Assembly: GCA_018819515.1 (NCBI GenBank)
Contig: JAHJPX010000003.1
Coordinates: 62,001 to 126,000 of the forward strand
Reading direction: 5' to 3'
From: Gammaproteobacteria bacterium
GTDB lineage: Bacteria > Pseudomonadota > Gammaproteobacteria > Burkholderiales > Rhodocyclaceae
DNA: 64,000 bases
The translations under genes were made by a program, and so were the position numbers. Every line of letters starts with the position of its first letter. Position 1 is the stretch's first letter. Below the pieces are notes generated by a model. It searched no databases. It was not told the DNA's origin and saw only the letters and a list, made by a program, of their open reading frames with translations. Below, in pieces: positions 26,792-34,916 of this stretch.

Positions 26792-27261
26792 TGCACAACA
26801 AGTGGGATCTCGGCGAAGCCGTGCGCGTGACGCGCAACGTGCGCAACGACGGGACTTACCCCGGCGAGGAAACCGGTGCGTTATTGATCCGGCGCGGCAG
26901 CGTTGGCAACGTCGTCGACGTCGGCACCTTCCTGCAGGACCAGATCATCTACTCGGTGCACTTCCTCGACGACGGCCGCATCGTCGGCTGCCGCGAGGAG
27001 GAACTGATGGGCGCGGAAGAACCCTGGGTACCGAGCGCCTACGAGTTCCGGCAGAAGGTGCGGGCGGCGAAGACGCTGGCCTCGAATGGCGAAACCCTCG
27101 TCGTGGCGGGCAGCATCGGCGAAGTGCTCAAGGTGCTGCGCGATGCGCCGGGCGGCGTGGCCTATCACGTTCATTTCGAGAGTCTGCCCGGGCGTCCGCT
27201 GCTGGTTTCGGAAGGCGCACTGGCGCCCCTGGTACCTCAAGCGGCGTGTCATGACGGCTGA
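26788..27261 (+). CDS. nifZ: Nitrogen fixation protein NifZ
   Basis: 157 residues. The N-terminal NifZ domain is clear (WDLGEAVRVTRNVRNDGTYPG, then RGSVGNVVDVGTFLQDQIIYSVHF). A second similar half follows at about 95-150 (GETLVVAGSIGEVLKVL, GVAYHVHFE), as in long NifZ proteins. NifZ helps P-cluster formation in the MoFe protein. The final residues CHDG and the TGA stop fall in a dispersed element (27243-27266). Confidence 0.93.
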   Translation: MMHNKWDLGEAVRVTRNVRNDGTYPGEETGALLIRRGSVGNVVDVGTFLQDQIIYSVHFLDDGRIVGCREEELMGAEEPWVPSAYEFRQKVRAAKTLASNGETLVVAGSIGEVLKVLRDAPGGVAYHVHFESLPGRPLLVSEGALAPLVPQAACHDG

Positions 27262-27266
27262 CTTTT
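27243..27266 (+). repeat. Dispersed hairpin element, copy 8 (nifZ stop / nifM start)
   Basis: GGCG, TGT, CATGAC, GGCTGACTTTT. The right arm is altered so that it contains the nifM ATG. The tail is intact and supplies the nifZ TGA, so one element provides a stop and a start. Confidence 0.8.
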
Positions 27267-28087
27267 CCTACCTGACGCTCAAGCTCGCCCACGAGCTCTA
27301 CAGCAAGGTGCCGGACGCGCTTGACGAAACGGAGCGCAAGCGGGTTTCGACCATCGCTGCCCGCCAGCAGGAAATCGAGCAGCGCATACTCGGCAGCGCC
27401 AACGCGGCGCTGGTGGTCCTGCCCGAGGCCTCGGTGGAAGCCTGTATCAAGGATATTCGCGACCGCTATCCGGACGGGTCTGAATTCGAGGCGGATCTGG
27501 CACGCACCGGCCTTAGTGTCGAATCGCTACACGCATCGATCGAGCGCGATCTCAAGGTCGAGGCCGTGCTGGAGCAGGTGGCTGCAAGCGCGGCGCCGGT
27601 CAGCGATACCGAGGTCGAAATCTTCTACCTTCAGCATCGTGACCGTTTCGCCAGATCGGAGACGCGTTCGTTGCGCCACATTCTCGTCACCGTCAACGAC
27701 GAGGTACCAGGCAGCACGCGCGCGGCCGCGGCGGCAAAGATCGAGGCAATTCGCGAGCGACTCGTCAAGGACATCGGCCGTTTCGGCGAACAGGCGCTCA
27801 AGCACTCCGAGTGCCCGACCGCGATGAACGGCGGGCTGCTCGGCAAGGTGCCGCGCGGCAAGCTCTATACGGAAGTCGAAGCCGCGGCTTTCGAGCTGGA
27901 AGCCGGCGAGCTTTCGGGCGTCGTCGAATCGCCGCTCGGATTTCACGTCGTGCTCTGCGATGCCATCGAGCCGGAAACGCAGGTGCCGCTCGCGGATGCG
28001 CGCGAACGCGTGCGTGAGCATCTAACAACGAACCGCCGCGCCGCCGCGCAGAAAAGCTGGATTGCCGGCTTGTTCCAGTCCGCCTGA
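27251..28087 (+). CDS. nifM: NifM, parvulin-type peptidyl-prolyl isomerase for NifH maturation
   Basis: 278 residues from ATG 27251, which overlaps the nifZ stop by 11 bases; a longer upstream frame lies inside nifZ. The C-terminal half is a parvulin domain (SLRHILVTVNDEVPG, NGGLLGKVPRGKLYTEV, VVESPLGFHVVLCD). The N-terminus (SYLTLKLAHELYSKVPDALDETERKRV) fits NifM. NifM is needed to mature the Fe protein. The first residues MTADF come from the dispersed element. It is the last gene of the nifV operon and convergent with the hemerythrin gene. Confidence 0.92.
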   Translation: MTADFSYLTLKLAHELYSKVPDALDETERKRVSTIAARQQEIEQRILGSANAALVVLPEASVEACIKDIRDRYPDGSEFEADLARTGLSVESLHASIERDLKVEAVLEQVAASAAPVSDTEVEIFYLQHRDRFARSETRSLRHILVTVNDEVPGSTRAAAAAKIEAIRERLVKDIGRFGEQALKHSECPTAMNGGLLGKVPRGKLYTEVEAAAFELEAGELSGVVESPLGFHVVLCDAIEPETQVPLADARERVREHLTTNRRAAAQKSWIAGLFQSA

Positions 28088-28552
28088 TCAGGCGGGCGGT
28101 TCGGCCGCCTGCCTTGCCTCGGCTTCGCGCACGAAGGCGCCAAGCTTCTGGTCGATTCCCAGTACGTGGTTGCGCAGCCATTCGTTGAGGTACTTCAGCA
28201 CGTCCATGCGCGAAACCGGCCGCCCCTCGCGCAGGTGATCACATACGGCCACGACCTGACGCGAGAAGTCGCGATGCTGGGCGATATGGGCGCGGGCGAC
28301 GTCCGGAAACGCGGCCTCGTAGCCGTAGCGCTTCATCAGGCTTTCTTCGGTCTCGAAGTGCATGATCGCGTAGTTGAGAAGATCCTTGGCGATTTCACCG
28401 AGCAACGCGCCCTCGTGATCGCCGAGCAGCCTATCGTTGGCGCGCCGGAGCGTATCGACCAGGTAACGGTGCTGGGCGTCGACTTGCGGTACTCCGGTTG
28501 CCATTTTCTCCGACCATTCGATCGGCGTGAAATTGATATCTACCTGTGACAT
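28088..28552 (-). CDS. Bacteriohemerythrin
   Basis: 154 residues from ATG 28552, chosen because MSQVDINFTPIEWSEKMATGVPQVD is the family start. Iron ligands are visible: His in DAQHRYL, HFETEESLM (HxxxE), HIAQH and the C-terminal NHVLGID. Single-domain hemerythrins bind oxygen at a di-iron site; roles include oxygen delivery or sensing. It overlaps the end of the upstream GGDEF/EAL gene by 13 bases, so the two are coupled and an oxygen-linked signalling role is possible. The C-terminus extends slightly beyond the usual length. Confidence 0.93.
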   Translation of the reverse strand: MSQVDINFTPIEWSEKMATGVPQVDAQHRYLVDTLRRANDRLLGDHEGALLGEIAKDLLNYAIMHFETEESLMKRYGYEAAFPDVARAHIAQHRDFSRQVVAVCDHLREGRPVSRMDVLKYLNEWLRNHVLGIDQKLGAFVREAEARQAAEPPA

Positions 28553-31500
28553 ATGCCTGCTCCCCGAGACTTGAAGTCGGCGAACCATTTCTGGAATGTG
28601 GCTGCCGGCATGGGATGTCCCAGACCATAGCCCTGGACGACGTTGCAGCCGAGATCGACGAGGTGACGTACATGCCGGTCGGATTCGACGCCCTCGGCGA
28701 CCACGCGCAGTCCGAATGCCCGTCCCAGGCCGATCACACCGACGACGATGGCCTCGTCTTCCGGATCGTCGAGCATGTCGCGTACGAAAGACTGGTCGAT
28801 CTTCAGTTCTTCTACACTCAGGCGCCGCAGATAGATCAGCGATGAATAGCCGGTGCCGAAATCGTCCAGGGAAAAGCCGATGCCCATTTCCAGACATTCC
28901 TTGATGACGCTCTCGATCGGGTCGAGTTCCTCCAGCGCCGAGGTCTCGACGATTTCCATCAGCAGGCGGTGATTGGGCATGTCGGGCCAGTGCAAGCTGA
29001 TTGCATCGCGCAAATCATCGATAAAGGTCGGGTACTTGAGGTGGCGCGGGAAGAGGTTGATGCTGATCGGCAGGGCGATGCCCATTTCGTTCCAGAGCCG
29101 CGCCTGGCGCACCGCCTGTTCCATCACCCAGCGGCCCATGCGCAAGGCCAGGTTGTCGTCCTCGATCAACGGCAGGAATTCCTTGGGGCGAAGCAGACCA
29201 AGAACAGGATCGTTCCAGCGAACCAACGCCTCGACGCCGATGACGACTCCGCCGACGCAGTCCACCTTCGGCTGGTAGTGGAGCTCGAAAAGACCCGCAT
29301 CGAGGGCGCGTTCGGCCTTGGCCAGGAACTCGACGCGCGAGGTGATCTGGCGTTCCAGGCGCGAATCGAACAACTGGTAGCGATTCTTGCCAAGCTGCTT
29401 CGCCGAATACATGGCATGGTCGGCGTGACGCAGCAGGCTGTCCGCATCCGCGTTGTCGTCCGGATACAGGGTTACGCCAACGCTGGCGGAAACCGAAATG
29501 GGCACGCCGTCCAGCAGCATGGGCGCCGAGACTTCCTCAAGGATGCGATCGAGCGCCTGGTAGCACTCGGCTTCGGCGCCGACGTCGTTCCACAACAGCA
29601 CGAACTCGTCGCCACCCAGGCGGGCGACGGTATCGTCGGCGCGCGACATGGATTGCAGCCGCCGGGCAATCTCGACGAGAAGGCGGTCGCCACCCTCGTG
29701 GCCAAACTGGTCGTTGATCGGTTTGAAACCGTCGAGGTCGAGATAGCAAACGGCCAGGTTCTTTCCATGGCGGCGAGTATGGGCGATGGCCTGTTCCAGC
29801 CGGTCGCCGAGCAGCCGCCGGTTGGGCACTCCGGTGAGTACGTCGTAGTGCGCGATGCGGTCGAGATCCGCCTCGTGCGCCTTGATCATGCTGATGTCCG
29901 AAAACGCGCCGACGTAATGCCGGAGCCTGCCGCGCTCGTCCCTGACGGCGATGATCGACAACAGCACGGCAAACGCCTCGCCGTTCTTGCGCCGGTTCCA
30001 CAGTTCGCCCTGCCAGAGTCCCGTCGCATTGATCGATTGCCACATCCCGGCGTAGAACTCCCGTCCCTGGCGGCCGTCGCCGAGAAAACCGGGATCCCGT
30101 CCGAGCGCTTCCTCGCGGGTATACCCGGTCAATTGGGTGAAGGCCGGGTTGACGTCGATGATGTGGTTTTCGCGATCGCTGATCAGGATGCCTTCCTGGC
30201 TGGTGGCGAACACACTGGCCGCAAGGCGCAGACGCTCCTCATTCCGAACCCGGTCGGTGATGTCGCGGGTGATGGCCAGCACCGAAGTCGCGACCCCGTT
30301 CGCGTCGAACTCGGGAACCGCGCGCATCGTTCCCCAATGGAGACCTCCTTGAAGATCGCGATAGGCCAGTTCGCCGGAGCATTCCTGGCCGCTATCGAGC
30401 GCCCGCTGCAGCTTGAGCATATAGTCCGCCGGGTCCACCAGAGGCGACTTGCTGGTCGGCGGCTTGCCGAGCGTTTCAGCCGGCGGGGTTGTGAATATGC
30501 GCTGCAGCGCCGGGTTGACATAAGCCCGGCGCAGCTTGCGGTCGTAGCGCGCGATGAAATCGGGTGAATTCTCCACCAGCGCCCGGAAGAGCTGTTCGCT
30601 GGCGGCAAGGTTTTCCTCAAACTGCTTGCGTTCGGTAGTGTCGACAATCGAGACGAAGATGCGGGCGAAGCTGCTCTCGTAGCCAGGACATACGGAGAAA
30701 TAGACGGTCACCTGCCGTTCGCGCCCGGTCAGCGTGCGCAACACCGTATCCAGGCGCAGTTCGGTAGTGCCGCGCATCAGCGCCACCAGCAGGTTGCGGA
30801 AGGCAGGCAACGTCTCCGGCAGGAAGGACTGAGACAGGTCGTGCCGGAGCGTCTCTTTATCCTCCGCCTCGTGGAACTGCAACGCGGCGCGATTGACGTC
30901 TACGATCTTGACCAGCGAGGAGTACTCGGCCAGCAGTTCCGGGTGCCCGGCGAGGTGGGCGTCGATGTCGTCGCCGACGGTTTCGCGCAGCGCGTCGAGC
31001 CGGCGCTTGACCGCCGAGTAGTCCTCCTCCTGGATGGGCAGCGGAGAGTTCTCGAAAAGGAGCCGGAAGCGCTCCTCGCTTTCGCGCAGGCTGCGGGTGA
31101 TCAGGAGGGTGTTCAGGGCATCCGAGACGCGATGGCCGATCGCCTCGAAGAGGTTTGCTTCCTCGTTGGTCCAGATGCGCTCGCGCGAACACTGGTGTAT
31201 GCCGAATTGCCAGGGTTGGCCGGTTCTCGGGTGCAACGCCATGGACATGATGGACTTGATACCGAATCGCTCCGAAGCCGACTTGGGCAGCGGGTGATCC
31301 GATTCGGGCCCAAAGACAAGGGGGCCCGGGTGGTCCAGCAAGGCCTGTAGCGTGTCCGCTACGTCCTTGTCCATCGGGATCGGTTGATTGAGTGCAAGAA
31401 CGCCTGGGTACTCCGGACGGGTGCGCTCCATCGGCACGGTCCAGTGGCTGCCGGCGGGATCGCAAGGGTGCAGCAGGAAGGCGCGATCGCAGTCGAATAT

Positions 31501-32973
31501 CGCCAGCACCTCATCGAGCACGTCCATCGTCATTTGCTTGATGTCGGTGCGGCCCTGGATGGAGCGATTGATACGATCCAGGCTTTCAAGGAAATGCAGG
31601 TGTGCCTGCCGTTCCTCCTCCGCCTGCCTGCGTTCCGTGATGTCGTGCGAGATGACCAGCACCGTCGCAACCTGGCCATCGGGACCGAGTTCCGGCGTGA
31701 AGCGCCAACTGGCCCAGCCAATGCGTCCATCAGGGGTTCGGTACGCGCCATCGAGCCTCTGCTCCGCGGCTGTTTCGATCACCCGCCGGATCGCGGCCAT
31801 GTAGCTGTCCGGGTCGACGAGAGGCGAACCGCTGGCTGGTGTAACGCCCAATACCTGCTCGACCGGCGCCTCGAACAGCTTGCGAATCGCCTGGTTTACA
31901 TAGATGCGGCGCAGTTCCCGGTCATAGCGGGCGATGGGCTCTGGGGAATTCTCGACCATCGCCCGGAAAAGCTGTTCGCTGGCTGCAAGCTGTACTTCCG
32001 CCTGCTGGTGGGCGGCACGCGCGCGCAGGTTCGTGATGCCGAAGGCCAGGTCGCAGGCGAGTTCATCGAGTAGATGGATCTCCTCCGGAGTGATTGCGTT
32101 GGCTTCTCCGGAATAAATGAGCAGGCCGCCGAGGACATTCTGTCGATCATCCTTCAGCGGGAAGGCGACCCCTGAGCGATAGCCGCGCGCCAAGGCCCTT
32201 TCGCGCCACGGCAGCATGCGCGGATCGGTGGCGATATCCGGGATCTCGACGATGCTGCCTGTCCGGATCGCCGTTCCAATGGGACCGCGGCCGAGATCTC
32301 TGTCCGCCCAGGTCAGCTTGGCGCCTGCGAAGTAGTCTTCGCTCATTCCCGCCCAGGCCACGGGGCGTACCGTCTGCTCGGCGTCGTGTTCGGCATAGGC
32401 GACAAAGGCCACCCGGTAGCCGGCTTCCTCGACGATGATGCGGGTGACTTCGTCGAGCAGCGCCTGCTCGTCCTCGGCCCGCATCAGTGCCTGGTTGCAG
32501 TTGCTGATGGCGCGCAGCTCGCGGTTGAGTTGTTTCTGGATTTCCTCGGCGCGCTTGCGTTCGGTCAGGTCAACGAACGCCGTCACCGCCCCGTCGCCAA
32601 GCATCACGGTGGAGACCTCGACGATGCGCACGTCGCCATTCTTGCAAGTCACCCGGACCTCTACGGGCGGCAGGTCGCCGCCCTCCCGCATTGCCTTGGC
32701 AATGGCCGTGTCCCATGCAAGCTTCAGTTCCTGGCGATAGGCCGGGTCCGGGTAGGCCCGCGGCCACCATTCGTCGAGCGTCGGAATGTCGTCCTGGGTA
32801 TAGCCGAACAGCTCGCTGAAGCGATCGTTGGTCTCGAGCACGGTGAAGTCGGTGGCCGTATGCGAAAGGGCGATTGGCACCTTCTTTACAAGAAGGCGGA
32901 GGCTGGCTTCGCTCCTGGCCAGCGCCACATCCGCGGCAGTAACGGTGGGCGGACGGACGCTCATGCGCCACAA
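28540..32973 (-). CDS. Multidomain PAS/GAF/GGDEF/EAL cyclic di-GMP protein
   Basis: 1477 residues with no membrane segment seen. By eye the order is PAS (about 20-140), GAF (150-320), PAS (330-450), GAF (465-630), PAS-like (635-800), PAS (810-935), PAS (940-1050), GGDEF (1060-1220) and EAL (1235-1475). The GGDEF site is intact (ARLGGDEFVLLW) with an inhibitory RxxD site (RADD) five residues upstream. The EAL site is intact too (GVEALVRW, DDFGTGYSSL, LKIDQSF, VAEGVESD). Both synthesis and breakdown of cyclic di-GMP are therefore possible, tuned by many sensor domains. It is coupled to a hemerythrin gene at its 3' end. Confidence 0.92.
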   Translation of the reverse strand: MWRMSVRPPTVTAADVALARSEASLRLLVKKVPIALSHTATDFTVLETNDRFSELFGYTQDDIPTLDEWWPRAYPDPAYRQELKLAWDTAIAKAMREGGDLPPVEVRVTCKNGDVRIVEVSTVMLGDGAVTAFVDLTERKRAEEIQKQLNRELRAISNCNQALMRAEDEQALLDEVTRIIVEEAGYRVAFVAYAEHDAEQTVRPVAWAGMSEDYFAGAKLTWADRDLGRGPIGTAIRTGSIVEIPDIATDPRMLPWRERALARGYRSGVAFPLKDDRQNVLGGLLIYSGEANAITPEEIHLLDELACDLAFGITNLRARAAHQQAEVQLAASEQLFRAMVENSPEPIARYDRELRRIYVNQAIRKLFEAPVEQVLGVTPASGSPLVDPDSYMAAIRRVIETAAEQRLDGAYRTPDGRIGWASWRFTPELGPDGQVATVLVISHDITERRQAEEERQAHLHFLESLDRINRSIQGRTDIKQMTMDVLDEVLAIFDCDRAFLLHPCDPAGSHWTVPMERTRPEYPGVLALNQPIPMDKDVADTLQALLDHPGPLVFGPESDHPLPKSASERFGIKSIMSMALHPRTGQPWQFGIHQCSRERIWTNEEANLFEAIGHRVSDALNTLLITRSLRESEERFRLLFENSPLPIQEEDYSAVKRRLDALRETVGDDIDAHLAGHPELLAEYSSLVKIVDVNRAALQFHEAEDKETLRHDLSQSFLPETLPAFRNLLVALMRGTTELRLDTVLRTLTGRERQVTVYFSVCPGYESSFARIFVSIVDTTERKQFEENLAASEQLFRALVENSPDFIARYDRKLRRAYVNPALQRIFTTPPAETLGKPPTSKSPLVDPADYMLKLQRALDSGQECSGELAYRDLQGGLHWGTMRAVPEFDANGVATSVLAITRDITDRVRNEERLRLAASVFATSQEGILISDRENHIIDVNPAFTQLTGYTREEALGRDPGFLGDGRQGREFYAGMWQSINATGLWQGELWNRRKNGEAFAVLLSIIAVRDERGRLRHYVGAFSDISMIKAHEADLDRIAHYDVLTGVPNRRLLGDRLEQAIAHTRRHGKNLAVCYLDLDGFKPINDQFGHEGGDRLLVEIARRLQSMSRADDTVARLGGDEFVLLWNDVGAEAECYQALDRILEEVSAPMLLDGVPISVSASVGVTLYPDDNADADSLLRHADHAMYSAKQLGKNRYQLFDSRLERQITSRVEFLAKAERALDAGLFELHYQPKVDCVGGVVIGVEALVRWNDPVLGLLRPKEFLPLIEDDNLALRMGRWVMEQAVRQARLWNEMGIALPISINLFPRHLKYPTFIDDLRDAISLHWPDMPNHRLLMEIVETSALEELDPIESVIKECLEMGIGFSLDDFGTGYSSLIYLRRLSVEELKIDQSFVRDMLDDPEDEAIVVGVIGLGRAFGLRVVAEGVESDRHVRHLVDLGCNVVQGYGLGHPMPAATFQKWFADFKSRGAGICHR

Positions 32974-33335
32974 TCCTTGCGGACAGGACTGCCCGGCAAC
33001 GCTTCGTCGACGGCGTGGAATGCCGCGAAGTCCGTTGCGAGAACCACCTTCTCAGGGATTCTGATTGCGTTGGGCACTACCGAGCCCCTCTCTGTCAGTC
33101 AGCGTCGGGTATCTCCCGCCGCCGTTGTTCTATTAGATGTATATTTTGGCACCATAGTACTAAAGTTAAGTTGATAAGTCTCAACTTTCTTGCAAAATGG
33201 ATAATGTAGCGCTTCGTTCGCCGGCCGCGCAACAAGGTTTCGCGGCCGCCCGGCGCGGCGTCCGCATTTAGCCATGTCATGACGATGGGAATTTGGCGGC
33301 AGAAGCCCTGCCGTCACGGCATTCCCGGCGAGTCG
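32974..33335 (-). other. 362-base gap between the GGDEF/EAL gene and rnfH
   Basis: No open reading frame with support. The middle (about 33130-33210) is clearly AT-richer than its surroundings and is the likely promoter of the minus-strand GGDEF/EAL gene. It contains the inverted repeat described separately. TGGCAC at 33149 lacks a GC 10 bases on, so it is not a sigma-54 promoter. The left part holds a roughly 150-base leader. Confidence 0.5.
33168..33187 (-). promoter_or_regulatory. Inverted repeat, FNR-like, upstream of the GGDEF/EAL gene
   Basis: AAGTTGA and TCAACTT form a perfect 7-base inverted repeat with a 6-base spacer. Inside it TTGATAAGTCTCAA fits the FNR/Anr consensus TTGAT-N4-ATCAA with one mismatch. 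Control by oxygen would suit the hemerythrin partner gene. The distance to the start codon (about 195 bases) is long. Confidence 0.4.
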
Positions 33336-33614
33336 CTACTCGTCGTCCCCGCCGTCGCCATCGCGGCGCGGCACGGTGAGCGGATCGCAGGTGATGGGGC
33401 GATAGATTTCGACGCGGTCGCCGGCGCGTAGCGCGGCTTCCAGTTTCACGACCTTGTTGAAGACGCCGACCTTTTGTGTCTCCAGGTCGATGGCCGGGAA
33501 CATCTTGAGGATGCCGGATTTCTCGATGGCATCCTTCACCGTGGCGTCGTCGGGCACCTCGATGTTCATCCAGATCTGCTGGCCGGGTTCGGAGTAGGCG
33601 ACGCCGACTTGCAT
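33336..33614 (-). CDS. rnfH: RnfH family ubiquitin-fold protein
   Basis: 92 residues: MQVGVAYSEPGQQIWMNIEVPDDATVKDAIEKSG and GVFNKVVKLEAALRAGDRVEIYRPI are typical RnfH (beta-grasp) sequence. It is the last gene of rnfABCDGEH, 2 bases after rnfE. The function is unproven; it commonly follows rnf in diazotrophs. The acidic C-terminal tail is short. Confidence 0.92.
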   Translation of the reverse strand: MQVGVAYSEPGQQIWMNIEVPDDATVKDAIEKSGILKMFPAIDLETQKVGVFNKVVKLEAALRAGDRVEIYRPITCDPLTVPRRDGDGGDDE

Positions 33615-33616
33615 GG

Positions 33617-34288
33617 CTACGCTCCCTGTGCGGAAAAGTCAGCCGTGGCGGTACGCCGCGCCATGCGGGCATCGGCGATGCGCTTGGCGGCGAGCAGGAA
33701 GCCGAGCACCAGGAAGCCGCCGGGCGGCAGGATCATCAGCAGCACGCCGCCGTAGTTGGGGATGACGGTGGTTTCGAGGAAGGCGAAGCTCTGGCCGAGC
33801 AGCAGGCTGGCTTGTGAGAACAAGGTGCCGCTGCCCAGCAGTTCGCGCACCAGTCCTATGAGGGTCAGCGCCAGCGTGAAGCCGAGGCCAGAACCCAAGC
33901 CGTCGAGCGCCGAGGCGAGCACGGGCGACCTGGACGCGAAGGACTCAGCGCGGCCGAGGATGGCGCAGTTAACGACGATCAGGGCGATGAACAGGCCGAG
34001 CACTTTGTAGAGGTCGTGAAACCAGGCATTGAGGCTCATGTCGACCAGCGTGACCAGCGTCGCGATCAGCACCACGAAGACGGGGATGCGCACCTGCGGA
34101 CTGACGAAGTTGCGGATCATCGCGACCAGCACGTTGGAGATCACCAGAACGGTGGTGGAGGCCAGACCCATGCCCAGACCGTTGGTGCCGCTGGTGGTGA
34201 CGGCCAGCGTCGGACACAGCGCCAGCATCTGTGCGAAGACGACGTTCTGGCTCCAGATGCCGTCCTTGAAAATCTGGAAGTGGTTCAT
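33617..34288 (-). CDS. rnfE: Electron transport complex subunit RnfE
   Basis: 223 residues from ATG 34288 (MNHFQIFKDGIWSQNVVFAQMLALCPTLAVT); a 21-codon upstream extension is discarded. Six membrane segments, with the paired cysteine region in LCPTLAV and VVNCAILGRAESFA. RnfE and RnfA face each other in the inner membrane and hold a 2Fe-2S cluster. The last 12 or so residues (RRTATADFSAQGA) are encoded by a dispersed element (33634-33657), so the native C-terminal tail seems extended or replaced. Confidence 0.93.
   Translation of the reverse strand: MNHFQIFKDGIWSQNVVFAQMLALCPTLAVTTSGTNGLGMGLASTTVLVISNVLVAMIRNFVSPQVRIPVFVVLIATLVTLVDMSLNAWFHDLYKVLGLFIALIVVNCAILGRAESFASRSPVLASALDGLGSGLGFTLALTLIGLVRELLGSGTLFSQASLLLGQSFAFLETTVIPNYGGVLLMILPPGGFLVLGFLLAAKRIADARMARRTATADFSAQGA
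33634..33657 (-). repeat. Dispersed hairpin element, copy 9 (rnfE 3' end)
   Basis: Reverse orientation on the + strand: AAAAGTCAGCC, GTGGCG, GTA, CGCC. The sequence then diverges. Read in frame on the minus strand as RTATADFS. Confidence 0.9.
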
Positions 34289-34289
34289 G

Positions 34290-34916
34290 TCAGTCTCCGA
34301 TGATCTCGTCGCGGTGTGCGGCGAAAAAGTCGAGCCCGCCCTTGACGGCACTGACCACCGCGCGAGGGGTGATGGTGGCGCCGGCGAACTGGTCGAAGAC
34401 GCCGCCGTCCTTCTTTACGGCCCACTTGTCGGCCGGTAGGTTGTCGAGCGACTTGCCGTTGAAATCGAGAATCCAGCTGGTCTTGGCGATGTCGATCTTG
34501 TCGCCCAGGCCAGGCGTTTCCTGGTGCTTGATCACGCGCACACCAAGCAGCGTGCCTTTGGCGTCGACGCCCATCAACACCACTATGTCGCCGGCGTAGC
34601 CGCGCCGCGCCATGCGGAACACCGCGCCGGTGACGGCACCGGCCTTGCGCGCGCGGTAGACCAGCACCGTGGCCGGCGTGTCGCCACGGCTGACTTTTAC
34701 GTCCAGCGTGTCCTTGAGCAGTTCGTTGTCGTAGGAGCCTTCGGGCAGTACCTGCGACAGGGAGGACTGCAGGTCGCGTGCCTCGGCTTCGGCGATGGCC
34801 GGGCCGGTGAGCTTGTTGCCGACCGAGAGCGCGGCGCTGGCGACCAGCGCGACGACGCCGAGCGAAATGGCCTGGTAGCTCAGCTTGTCACGGACGAATG
34901 CAGTATCGAAGCTCAT
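34290..34916 (-). CDS. rnfG: Electron transport complex subunit RnfG
   Basis: 208 residues with one N-terminal membrane anchor (AISLGVVALVASAALSVGNKLT) and a periplasmic FMN-binding domain. The covalent flavin site is the threonine in AGATITPRAVV near residue 180. Residues 73-80 (VSRGDTPA) come from a dispersed element (34675-34698) in the loop before VLVYRARKAGAVTG. The start overlaps the rnfD stop by 4 bases. Confidence 0.93.
   Translation of the reverse strand: MSFDTAFVRDKLSYQAISLGVVALVASAALSVGNKLTGPAIAEAEARDLQSSLSQVLPEGSYDNELLKDTLDVKVSRGDTPATVLVYRARKAGAVTGAVFRMARRGYAGDIVVLMGVDAKGTLLGVRVIKHQETPGLGDKIDIAKTSWILDFNGKSLDNLPADKWAVKKDGGVFDQFAGATITPRAVVSAVKGGLDFFAAHRDEIIGD
34675..34698 (+). repeat. 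Dispersed hairpin element, copy 10 (inside rnfG)
   Basis: GGCG, TGT, CGCCAC, GGCTGACTTTT. Stem conserved, loop changed. Read in frame on the minus strand as KVSRGDTP. Confidence 0.9.

Noticed and set aside
33149..33167. TGGCAC as a sigma-54 promoter in the gap before rnfH
   Set aside because: No GC occurs 10 bases after the GG on either strand, so the -12 half is missing.
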